A DNA stretch of 64,000 nucleotides, taken from positions 186,001 through 250,000 of the forward strand of contig JADKDL010000006.1 of NCBI GenBank assembly GCA_016714605.1, read 5' to 3'. Numbering within the stretch: the first letter of the stretch is position 1; each line of letters starts with the position of its first letter. The stretch comes from Bacteroidales bacterium (lineage in GTDB: Bacteria; Bacteroidota; Bacteroidia; Bacteroidales; UBA1715). Shown here one piece after another: positions 55,921-63,954 of this stretch. The position numbers and the translations under genes are program-made. The notes under the pieces were generated by a model. That model was not told where the DNA came from. It saw only the letters and a program-made list of their open reading frames with translations, and made no database searches.

Positions 55921-56499
55921 TTGAATAATACAGATACATTAAAACAAATATTTACTTGTCAATTTGGTATTCCAACCGAATGTTGGCAAGTAATTGAAAA
56001 GAACCTATACCCACAAGACCTGTTCAAAGGAGCATACTTCTCTACAGAAGGCTGCTATAGTAAAACATTAGGCTTTTTGACTTCGGGGGTTGTGAGAATA
56101 TTTTATAGAAAAGAAAGTGGAGAAGAGTATACAAAACATTTTCTCAGCAAACATGAGTTTTTGGCTGCAAGCATAAAACCAGGCGAGAAAAGTATTACTT
56201 ACAGTCAGGCTCTCACTAATTGCAACTTACTCTGTATTGATTATGATTTTTTTATGAATCTTTCAAAGCAATACTCTGAGATTAATAACTTCATATCTAC
56301 AAAAACCTTCGAGTATCTTGAACAAAAACAAAATCGCGAAATACGATTACTTTCTGAAGATGCAACCGGAAACTATTTGGACTTTCTGAATCGATTTCCC
56401 GGACTGATTGACCTTATACCTCATTATTACATAGCCGGATATTTGGGAGTGAGTCCCACTCAATTAAGTAGACTTAGAAAAAAATTGGAGAAAATGTAA
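55921..56499 (+). CDS. Crp/Fnr-family transcriptional regulator
   Basis: A 192-residue regulator read from a TTG start. The N-terminal cyclic-nucleotide-binding-like beta-roll runs to about residue 115 (GFLTSGVVRIFYRKESGEEY, then TKHFLSKHEFLAA). A long dimer helix follows, and a C-terminal winged HTH ends in IAGYLGVSPTQLSRLRKKL, the common Bacteroidota form. No Cys cluster for an Fe-S sensor is seen, so the effector is unknown. It is divergent from cheA and precedes the hydrolase fusion gene by 79 bases on the same strand, a possible target. Confidence 0.85.
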   Translation: MNNTDTLKQIFTCQFGIPTECWQVIEKNLYPQDLFKGAYFSTEGCYSKTLGFLTSGVVRIFYRKESGEEYTKHFLSKHEFLAASIKPGEKSITYSQALTNCNLLCIDYDFFMNLSKQYSEINNFISTKTFEYLEQKQNREIRLLSEDATGNYLDFLNRFPGLIDLIPHYYIAGYLGVSPTQLSRLRKKLEKM

Positions 56500-56578
56500 T
56501 CTCATCAACATATGTAAATGTAAACTGGCATACCAAACTATAGTTTTGCATAAAGATTATTTATTAAATCAAATAATT

Positions 56579-58109
56579 ATGCACAAACTAATAAATCTCA
56601 TTATGGTAAGCTCTACATTATTTTTCGGAAGTTGCATTAGTAACAAAGTCACAAAATCGCTTGCACCCAACAGACAACTTCCACCAACAGCACTTCCTGC
56701 ACAATTCAATCTGAAAACAGAAGATATATCATTCCAGACTAGAGATAGTGTGCTCATAAAAGCATGGTGGATAGCCGGAGAAAATGATGCAGTGATAATT
56801 ATTTCACATAGCTTTGGTGCCAATCGTACCGGATGGGTAGGCACTGATAAAAGCGGACAGGAGAAAACAATAAACTGGCTGCCTAGTGTAAAAATACTTG
56901 CCGATGCCGGATACAATATCCTTATGCTCGACCATAGAGCTTGCGGCGAGAGTAATGGCAGCATAACCGGATTTGGTAAGACTGAAGCCTTAGATATTGA
57001 AGCAGCACTATTGTGGACAATTGCTCATAAAAAGAAACGCTCCGGAGGATTAATAAACACATTCGGACTGATAGGGTTCTCATCGGGAGCAAATGCCTGT
57101 TTACTGGCTGCTGAGAAATTTTCGTCAGAAAAAAGATTAACTATTGCTACTATTGCTGTGAATGTATATTGGTATGAAAAAATGATTGCTAAAAGTACTA
57201 AATATTTTACCGATGTGCCGCTTGTACTCTTACCTCTCATTAAAAAAGCAACCAAAAAAGTAGTTGGATTCGATCCTTCTGTTGAAATTAGACCCACAAA
57301 AACAGTAGCATCTATTACAACCCCACTTTTACTCGTAAACGCTCAACACGATGAAATAGCTTCAGTTCAAGACATTAGAACCATATTCAATGCAGCTCGC
57401 CAACCTAAAGAAATAGTAATACTTGAAAATGAAAACAGATTTGACGCATATCATTTTATTGAAAATCACTCTTCAAAAACACTTGAGTTTCTAAACAAAC
57501 ACCTACTTAACAAACCGACTAAAGCTCTTTACACTCCTGAAAATACTGCATTTCTATATATTGAATTTCAAAAAACCTGGACCGAAAGAAGTATATTTCA
57601 CGCTCTCATTAAGAAGGAGTTTGAAAATAGGAATGTGTTAGAAAATGCTTTGCGTTTAGCTTCTTTTGCTCGAAGCAATGGGTATAAAATATTTCAAGCG
57701 CCTCTTATTCTAGATAAAACCCAAAAGGAAACATACAAAAAAACACCCTTCTTTGCCCGACTGCTCAACCAATTTGAAGTCGACACTTGGAAAGCTGAAT
57801 TTACTGCCGGAATAGTGGACAATAATGATATTATAATAGAAAATAGATACAGCTACGATGCTTGCAAAGGAAGCAATTTGATAGAGAAACTTACAGCAAA
57901 CGGCATAAAAAACATCATGGTTTGTGGTTTTACAACAGATCATTGCATAAAAGAAAGTATACTATCGCTACAGAAACAGGGCTTCAACTGCGTATTGGTT
58001 TCTGATTGTACTGCAACGATGAACCGCAAAAAACAAACAACAATAAGAGGAATTGCTCCTTAGCTTACATTCTGATGATATAATTGATTTACTGCAAAAT
58101 AGCAAGTAA
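56579..58109 (+). CDS. Lipoprotein fusing an alpha/beta-hydrolase and an isochorismatase-like domain
   Basis: The ATG at 56579 gives MHKLINLIMVSSTLFFGSC, a lipoprotein signal; the frame begins upstream at a TTG without one. Residues about 40-310 are an alpha/beta hydrolase: IIISHSFGANRTGW, MLDHRACGESNG, the nucleophile elbow GLIGFSSGANACLL and a late D/H region (VNAQHDEIAS, then DAYHF). Residues about 325-500 resemble a cysteine hydrolase of the isochorismatase type: TAFLYIEFQKTW replaces the usual D-x-Q start by E-x-Q, and VCGFTTDHCIKESI carries the Cys. The frame as written stops at 58063. One G less at 58049-58050 would continue it as RELLLSLHSDDIIDLLQNSK to 58109. Substrate unknown. Confidence 0.72.
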
Positions 58110-58140
58110 ATGTCAAGGATTCATTGCCAACCCTACAAAT

Positions 58141-58179
58141 TACACTGTGAGCGATTTATTTTATATAGCTCACAGTGTA
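58141..58179. repeat. Perfect 12-bp hairpin flanked by a short direct repeat
   Basis: TACACTGTGAGC and GCTCACAGTGTA form a perfect stem with a 15-base AT-rich loop. TAAATGTCAA occurs on both sides (58107 and 58180). It may be the terminator of the hydrolase gene, although no T tract follows. The remaining spacer to 58415 shows nothing further. Confidence 0.5.
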
Positions 58180-58415
58180 TAAATGTCAATTTCATTATTG
58201 TATCTTCATTTCTTTGCTGCTTCCCATCATTTCTAAATTACAATCGCTCATTTCTATACAAATAAACTATAATCATAATGCACCTGAATTCATTCCAGCC
58301 TACAAACAAATAACTTACAAAAGTTATATTCCCAATTCAACAATGTAGCAGTATAAACTTTTTTTGATTCTTAGTTTCTTAATACTCAAAGTGAAATGTG
58401 AGTTTCTATTTACTA

Positions 58416-58627
58416 CTAATCAAACAACTCATTCAACCAATTTTTTTCTTGTGTTGTTTATAATAATCAGACTGAGACTGATTTCCAAAAACCTGTAAAT
58501 TGTTCAGATAATTATTCTGAGTCTCGGTCGATGAAGGCTCAATTATCTTATCCAATTCACCACTTTCAAGCCATATAACGCAGCACTGCTGTCAATTATC
58601 AAATTCTACATCCTCTTTGTCAGACAT
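58416..58627 (-). pseudogene. Decayed zf-TFIIB zinc-ribbon gene
   Basis: On the minus strand MSDKEDVEFDN is followed by a TGA, then QQCCVIWLESGELDKIIEPS, FGNQSQSDYYKQHKKK and, one frame over after the A7 run, NWLNELFD and a stop. This matches the zinc-ribbon family whose members read V-E-I-D-Y-C-P-x-C-R-G-V-W-L-D-R-G-E-L-D-K-I-I. The first Cys of the second pair is now the stop, and the conserved Gly before the Trp is Val. The N-terminal CxxC is missing. Substitutions as well as a frameshift argue for real decay rather than only sequencing error. Confidence 0.55.
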
Positions 58628-58648
58628 TGAAAGTTAAGCTCAGATATT

Positions 58649-59260
58649 CTAGAATATTTGAAAAATAACAAACGCATAAATTACAAATCGCACATATCTA
58701 AATAGTGCCCAAAGTAAATAATTCTTGAAGTTGTATTTAATTAATCCACATGCCAAACTTACTATAGAATGAGGCAATGGCAACATAGCTCCTATAAAAA
58801 CAAACAAGCCTCCCCATTTTCTTAGATTTACTATATGTAGAGATATTTTATTTTCAATATGGTTTTTTATTGCAGGTATTAAAAACAATCTGTTTCCTAA
58901 AAAATATGCTATTACTCCCCCTAGGTAGGACATAGATGCTAACGCAAAAAGATACAACCACGGTGCACCAGATTTTGAAGCCCATGCTATGAATATTTCC
59001 GGTGGCACCAATCCTAATATTGTTTCCGATATTAGAAAAATGTTAAAATTACCTGTGCAGAATAGGTAGCTACCATATTTTCAAGTAGTGCATTGAAATC
59101 TAGAAAAAGTATTCTAACGCCAGCAGTATTGCTACAAAAATTACTATTACTATTCCCCTTTATCGCCGTTTCTCTCCAAGAAAGAATAAAATTTTGTTAT
59201 CTTATAATATCTGTTTAATAACGTTAAATGATGTGCCGTTTTACGGTTCTTTTTTTCCAT
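58649..59260 (-). CDS. VTT-domain (DedA/YqaA-like) membrane protein (three frameshifts)
   Basis: Starts at the ATG 59260 (MEKKNRKTAHHLTLLNRYYK). Three single-base deletions in homopolymers must be bridged: a G at 59155-59158, a T at the run 59104-59108 and a T at 59036-59040. The joined protein then reads VIVIFVAILLALEYFFLDFN, VATYSAQVILTFFLISETIL and GLVPPEIFIAWA, into the long intact C-terminal ORF with SYLGGVIAYFLGNR and FIGAMLPLPHSIVSLACGL. Total about 204 residues, the size of YqaA-type VTT proteins. VTT proteins are linked to lipid scrambling or transport and membrane homeostasis. The three shifts sum to one codon, so both ends are in the same frame. Confidence 0.78.
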
Positions 59261-59402
59261 TTTATGTAAATTATATGTAATGTTTTTTATTAACTATTTT
59301 TTAAGCCAAAAGATTAAATATCCTTCTAAGCATTATATAATACCAATACACAATTTCAGGAACCTTGCTTTATAGTTTCTGAAATTATCAGTTAATAAAA
59401 AC

Positions 59403-59711
59403 TTAGAATAAAAAATTTGTATTGTCAACAAATTCTTGGCGGTTGCCAAATGGTAATGGTAGGTTGATAAGAAATGCCGATGAAGTAAAACTACTGAATT
59501 GTATTTTTACTCCAAAATCGTATAGAATTTCCGGTAGTTGAATTATTTGTTCGTCTTCTGCTGTTTGAGCATCAGAAGTTAAACAATTTTCTGTTGTGTT
59601 CCTTTCTGAACATAAATCAACAGTATTAATATGAAGATAAATATTGTAACACAATAATATGCCCATAATGAACACTATACTGTATATCATATTTCTTTGA
59701 CCAATTTTCAT
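59403..59711 (-). CDS. Small exported or membrane protein of unknown function
   Basis: A 102-residue protein with an N-terminal hydrophobic helix (NMIYSIVFIMGILLCYNIYL) and a polar, Cys-containing remainder (VDLCSERNTTENCLTSD). The C-terminal part (QLPEILYDFGVKIQF) is strand-like. No family was recognised. It lies alone between the VTT gene and the HEPN-like gene on the same strand, with 140-240 bases of AT-rich spacer on both sides that hold nothing recognisable. Confidence 0.5.
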   Translation of the reverse strand: MKIGQRNMIYSIVFIMGILLCYNIYLHINTVDLCSERNTTENCLTSDAQTAEDEQIIQLPEILYDFGVKIQFSSFTSSAFLINLPLPFGNRQEFVDNTNFLF

Positions 59712-59952
59712 AATGCAAAAGTATTCTAAAAACGAATACGATTAAGATTTTCTTTAAAATCTTTTTATAGCTGTTACAATAGAAATATGTTACACATACT
59801 TCTATATTTTAAAAAGTGAAAACATTATCTTTCTATATAATGGATGGTAATTATGATTTTGATAATTTTGATATTCTTTTTTTGCTCTTTATGCAAATCA
59901 TATTATGATTCAAGATTCGTAAAGACTAAATAAGAATATCAAAACGACCTTC

Positions 59953-60351
59953 TTATTCAGTTACTATTTTTGCATTTACCCATGCTTTTACATCAACCAT
60001 AATATCTATCATTCTTTTCATTTCAAGGTTATTTGGTTCTTTGCGTTGCGCCGAGGTTATTATACAAATATCTTGAAATGTATCGATGAAAAATATACCT
60101 TTTTTCAATTCATCGGTTACCGGAAATTTCACTTTTATCTCCTCAATAAGTCCCGACAGGGTATGATTCATTGGCATTTGACCATGAAAAATAGAAAAGG
60201 CTACCAAATATTTTTCTATAGACATACAGATTATATTATAGAGCGTGTCGTGGGTAAATTTCCCTTTCTCGAAAGCACTAAAAGCAGCTTTACTATAGTC
60301 TTCTGCTTCTTTATGGAATTCTTTCCAGCTTTCACTTTTTGCGATTATCAT
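59953..60351 (-). CDS. HEPN-like helical protein downstream of nifV
   Basis: About 132 residues from the ATG at 60351 (MIIAKSESWKEFHKEAEDYS); the frame opens at 60411 but those codons lack conservation signs. Predicted all-helical: FHKEAEDYSKAAFSAFEKGK, then THDTLYNIICMSIEKYLVAF and NHTLSGLIEEIKVKF, followed by MIDIMVDVKAWVNAKI. The layout resembles HEPN domain proteins, where a Leu/His-rich helix pairs with a nucleotidyltransferase or acts alone. The R-x4-6-H nuclease motif is not evident, so RNase activity is doubtful. Proteins of this type occur next to nif genes in some anaerobes; the role here is unknown. Confidence 0.55.
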   Translation of the reverse strand: MIIAKSESWKEFHKEAEDYSKAAFSAFEKGKFTHDTLYNIICMSIEKYLVAFSIFHGQMPMNHTLSGLIEEIKVKFPVTDELKKGIFFIDTFQDICIITSAQRKEPNNLEMKRMIDIMVDVKAWVNAKIVTE

Positions 60352-60438
60352 ATTCTTTTCTTTTTTTAAATGGTGTATGTTGTAGGTAATGAAATGTAAG
60401 TTGTAAAACAATTTCTTTAAGAATTAAATAACTGCCAA

Positions 60439-60513
60439 TGCGGAATTTCTAAGTACAAATACCCCGGAGTAAACAAAGGATATAAAAACTCCGGGGCGTA
60501 CTTGTCTACCGCA
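60439..60513 (-). other. Nested three-tier inverted repeat at the nifV 3' end
   Basis: Three successive pairs nest symmetrically: TGCGG/CCGCA (outer), AAGTAC/GTACTT, and CCCCGGAGT/ACTCCGGGG (inner, 9 perfect pairs) with a 17-base loop. The outer right arm overlaps the last codons of nifV. No strong T tract follows on the minus strand. It may act as a processing or stability element, or as an atypical terminator, between nifV and the HEPN-like gene. Confidence 0.6.
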
Positions 60514-61630
60514 CAGCAGATATAAACATTTCCAGGACCTCTGTCTCGGAAAATGATCTTTTATTCAATGTTGAAATTGCTTTTAATTCTTGTAATATCT
60601 TTGTAATACCTTCATTACATAATTTTATTCCTTTTTTCTCGAACAAATATTGAATTGATGCTTTTCCTGAAAATTTACCGTAAACGAATTCGGCTTGTCT
60701 ACCTATTTCACTCGCATCAATAAGTTCGTATGCCTTATTATTGGCAAGTATGCTTCTGGTATGAATACCTGTTTCATGAGTCAAAATCATCCGTCCGGTA
60801 ATTGGTTTATCCATGCTCAAAGGTCTGTTTGATGCCTTTTCTACATAGTGCGACAATTCTGTAAGATGTTTAATTGTATAACCTGTTTTGTATTCTAAAG
60901 ATTTCTCCAAGCCAAGTATTATTTCCTCTAGAGCTGCATTTCCAGCCCTTTCTCCTAAGCCGTTTACGGTACAGCTCACTGCATTGGCACCCGCCATATA
61001 TGCACTTATTGCATTGGCAGTAGCCATTCCAAGGTCATTGTGCGGGTGAAACTCTATTTCTAAAGTCGGAACACACGCCCGAACGTAACTTATAAGTTTT
61101 TCGGTACTCACCGGGTTCAATATTCCTACCGTATCAGCTATTCTTATTCTGTGTGCTCCTGAGCCTTGAACAGCATCGGCAAATTCAAACAAAAATGTCT
61201 TATCTGCTCTTGATGCATCTTGTGCACCTACAGCCACGTAGGTAAAGCTGTCATTGGCAAAATCTAATATCTCTTTCATATTCTTCATCACCCAATTTCG
61301 GTCTTTACCAATTGCTTGGAGCTGAACGTCTGAAACCGGGAATGAAACATTTACTGCCGTAGCATTTGTTTTAGCTGCAATAGATATATCCTCTATAGTG
61401 GCTCTACACCACGCAGTTGTTTTGAAGTCGAAGCCGTAATTGCAGATAGTCTTTACCTCTTCAAATTCGGTTTTGCCCATAGATGGAACACCCACCTCAA
61501 GCTCTGGTATTCCTACTTTTTCGAGTAGTGCTGCAATACCAATTTTTTCGTCGAGAGAAAATACAACCCCCGGCGCTTGCTCTCCGTCTCTGAGTGTAGT
61601 ATCTACAATATATGGATTTGTTGGAAACAT
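60506..61630 (-). CDS. nifV: Homocitrate synthase NifV
   Basis: A 374-residue DRE-TIM metallolyase that condenses acetyl-CoA and 2-oxoglutarate to homocitrate, the organic ligand of FeMo-co. Motifs are VDTTLRDGEQAPGVVFS at the N-terminus, IRIADTVGILNP, the metal-binding FHPHNDLGMATANAI and CTVNGLGERAGNAALEE. The ending and length match NifV rather than the longer isopropylmalate synthases because the regulatory C-terminal domain is absent. Its placement downstream of nifB, the NifX-like gene and the ferredoxin confirms the assignment. The 240-base spacer to the ferredoxin gene holds nothing obvious. Confidence 0.93.
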   Translation of the reverse strand: MFPTNPYIVDTTLRDGEQAPGVVFSLDEKIGIAALLEKVGIPELEVGVPSMGKTEFEEVKTICNYGFDFKTTAWCRATIEDISIAAKTNATAVNVSFPVSDVQLQAIGKDRNWVMKNMKEILDFANDSFTYVAVGAQDASRADKTFLFEFADAVQGSGAHRIRIADTVGILNPVSTEKLISYVRACVPTLEIEFHPHNDLGMATANAISAYMAGANAVSCTVNGLGERAGNAALEEIILGLEKSLEYKTGYTIKHLTELSHYVEKASNRPLSMDKPITGRMILTHETGIHTRSILANNKAYELIDASEIGRQAEFVYGKFSGKASIQYLFEKKGIKLCNEGITKILQELKAISTLNKRSFSETEVLEMFISAVR

Positions 61631-61870
61631 AGTAGCTTATTTAATATGAAAGATTTAAATTATCTATAATCGGTATATTGCAAAAAACTAAAAAAAACGA
61701 AACAACTTTGATATCTATATTTTGTATAGAATTTCAATCTCCTTACGGTAATGTCTCTAAACGCCAATTTAACAATCTAAATATAAACAAGTGAAATCAA
61801 AATCTATATTGCAATACCTAGCCCAGTGCGGTACAACGCCAGAGGGTATTTTATCAAAAACTATAATTAC

Positions 61871-62179
61871 CTAATCGGCAATAGAATATTTTTCGCAAAG
61901 TTCACCATCTTTTAGAGCATCTAGAATTTCATCTACTTCATCTTCTCCATTTACTTTTCCGTACCAAAAGTTAAGAGGGTGCACCACCATAACCGGACCT
62001 TTTTCGCATACGCTTAGGCAAGCTGTGGTTGTTACTACAGCATCAAGACCTCTGTCGGCGCAACCTTCAATAATATAAGGAACTAAATTTACTGCACCTT
62101 TTTTATTACATACTCCTTGGGCATCGCCCGATACTCTGTATGAATTGCATACAAGAATGTGAATCTCTGGTTTTTTCAT
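61871..62179 (-). CDS. Thioredoxin-like [2Fe-2S] ferredoxin of the nif cluster
   Basis: A 102-residue ferredoxin. The four cluster Cys are in HILVCNSYRVSGDAQGVC (Cys10 and Cys23) and TACLSVCEKGPVMVV (C-x3-C), the pattern of thioredoxin-fold 2Fe-2S ferredoxins. Relatives encoded in nif operons are thought to donate electrons to nitrogenase maturation or to nitrogenase itself. It lies between the NifX-like gene and nifV on the same strand. Tyr/Phe-rich VVHPLNFWYGKVNGEDEVDE is typical for the C-terminal part. Confidence 0.88.
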   Translation of the reverse strand: MKKPEIHILVCNSYRVSGDAQGVCNKKGAVNLVPYIIEGCADRGLDAVVTTTACLSVCEKGPVMVVHPLNFWYGKVNGEDEVDEILDALKDGELCEKYSIAD

Positions 62180-62297
62180 TTGTTAATAATTTTATGGTTT
62201 GATAATATGTTATTTTGAAAATATGTTTGTTTGAAAATTTATTTAATCACCTCGTAGAATATAATCCTACTACTTCTATTTTTTTGAACCTCACAAA

Positions 62298-62615
62298 TTA
62301 TAATGCCAGCGAAGCTATATAACCGGTATCTGTTTTAATATTAATACCATATTCTTTAATTTTCTCCATAGTTTCAAGTTCAATGGAGTTGGTAATAAGC
62401 GTTGTACAATCTTTCAACGATTCGTAAATTGTTTTAAATCTATTTCTTTTAAAACGAACATTGTTTGTTGTAGCGCTATAACGCTCTATGTTACGTTTTT
62501 CAATAAAAACCTTATTATTATCAACAACTTCGTAGATAAAAAAGGTGTCAGCTATTTCAAACTGCTTGTTTACTGTTACCCCATCGGTTGAAGTAATTGC
62601 TAATCTAATATTCAT
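62298..62615 (-). CDS. NifX/NafY-type FeMo-cofactor-binding protein
   Basis: A 105-residue protein of the dinitrogenase FeMo-cofactor biosynthesis fold: RLAITSTDGVTVNKQFEIAD, FFIYEVVDNNKVFIEKRNIE, then the helix SLKDCTTLITNSIELETMEK and IKEYGINIKTDTGYI. Family members carry NifB-co or FeMo-co precursors between NifB and NifEN. It is immediately downstream of nifB (27 bases), whose C-terminal domain is of the same fold. The exact name (nifX, nafY or a NifB-associated copy) cannot be decided without alignment. Confidence 0.82.
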   Translation of the reverse strand: MNIRLAITSTDGVTVNKQFEIADTFFIYEVVDNNKVFIEKRNIERYSATTNNVRFKRNRFKTIYESLKDCTTLITNSIELETMEKIKEYGINIKTDTGYIASLAL

Positions 62616-62642
62616 GTTTTTATCGAAAATATAATTTTACTT

Positions 62643-63899
62643 TTAAGCACATCCGGTAGCAGTACCTCTACAACCGCTGCCACATTTGTGAGCACTTGTT
62701 TTACTAATTGTTCTGAGGTCTTTGTCATTAAAAACAGCATCAAGTCCGGTTTCTATTAGTCCGGTCATTTGCACTACTTTTATGCCGGTACTTTCAAGTA
62801 ACGTAACTGGTTTATTTCCGGCACTACCAACCAAAATAGCTTTACAATCTTGCAATACCTCACCTAGTTGCAACCATCTGTCGTCTGCACCTCCTTTAGG
62901 TGGTGTTTCGCGAGTTTCTACGCATTCATATCCGTCTTCTGCTGCTTGAAATATGAGTAGTTTGTCGGCTTCTCCCAAGTGCTGATTCACCAACATGCCT
63001 TCATAACTGGCAACAGCAACTTTGTCTCTGTTTTGCTCAATTATTTGTTTCATAGTTGCTTTTTTCATTAAACAATGTCTTTCTTTATCATCTTTGCCTA
63101 TAAGTCCTGCGGCATCGGCTCTGCAACGAGCACAATGTTCCATAGGTTTAATGTATTTAGAAATGGTTTTCAGTACATCTTTTCTCGCTTCGTGAGTTGG
63201 CTCTTTTATGTTTTCAAATGGAGTTTCGGCAACCGGTTTTATCGGTATTATATTCATAGTATCGGCGCCATGAATGGAAACAAACTTAGCCAAATCTTCA
63301 ATAATATGGTCATTTACACCCGGTATGAGAATGGTGTTGATTTTTGCAATCATTCCATTTTTCTTCAACTTTTCAAGGCTTCTAACTTGCTGTTCAAGCA
63401 AAATTGCAGCTCCTTCTTCGCCTCTGTACATCTTCTTTTTGTAGTTTACCCAAGGGTAAATTTTCGACAGATATTCAGTGTCTAGTCCGTTCATGGTTAT
63501 GGTTACATGAGATACTTCTAGTTCTGCCAACTCTTCTATATAATCATAAAGATTAAGACCATTACTAGACAGACAAAGCATCATCTCAGGGAACGATTTT
63601 TTTACCAGTCTCAATGTCTCCAGAGTCTGTTCGGGTGTAGCAAACGGGTCGCCCGGGCCCGCAATACCAACAACTGAAATATTATGGAGTTTTTCAGACA
63701 TTAATTTGAGATATTCTACTGCCTGAGTGGGAGAGAGGATGCTGCTGGTCACTCCCGGGCGACTTTCGTTTACACAATCATATTTCCTATTGCAATAATT
63801 GCATTGAATATTACATTTTGGTGCTATTGGCAAATGTATTCTACCATATTCCGATTTTGCTTCTTTATTAAAACACGGATGTTTGCTTAAGTCTTTCAT
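62643..63899 (-). CDS. nifB: Nitrogenase cofactor biosynthesis protein NifB
   Basis: A 418-residue radical SAM enzyme that builds NifB-co, the 8Fe-9S-C core of FeMo-co. The N-terminus KHPCFNKEAKSEYGRIHLPI leads into the radical-SAM Cys motif CNIQCNYC, followed by the GIAGPGDPFATPEQTLETL SAM segment. Further cluster ligands lie in MEHCARCRADAAGL. From about residue 300 a NifX-like domain follows (KVAVASYEGMLVNQHLGEAD). The last residues HKCGSGCRGTATGCA form an extra Cys-rich tail. It is the first complete gene of the nif block seen here. Any nifHDKEN genes would lie to the right of the window. Confidence 0.94.
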   Translation of the reverse strand: MKDLSKHPCFNKEAKSEYGRIHLPIAPKCNIQCNYCNRKYDCVNESRPGVTSSILSPTQAVEYLKLMSEKLHNISVVGIAGPGDPFATPEQTLETLRLVKKSFPEMMLCLSSNGLNLYDYIEELAELEVSHVTITMNGLDTEYLSKIYPWVNYKKKMYRGEEGAAILLEQQVRSLEKLKKNGMIAKINTILIPGVNDHIIEDLAKFVSIHGADTMNIIPIKPVAETPFENIKEPTHEARKDVLKTISKYIKPMEHCARCRADAAGLIGKDDKERHCLMKKATMKQIIEQNRDKVAVASYEGMLVNQHLGEADKLLIFQAAEDGYECVETRETPPKGGADDRWLQLGEVLQDCKAILVGSAGNKPVTLLESTGIKVVQMTGLIETGLDAVFNDKDLRTISKTSAHKCGSGCRGTATGCA

Positions 63900-63954
63900 A
63901 ATATTATCCCTCGTTATTAAAAATATCCTGTTTATATCTACTTTTCGAAAATGC

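Noticed and set aside
59953..60351. HEPN ribonuclease toxin
   Set aside because: The R-x4-6-H motif was not found and no nucleotidyltransferase partner gene is adjacent.
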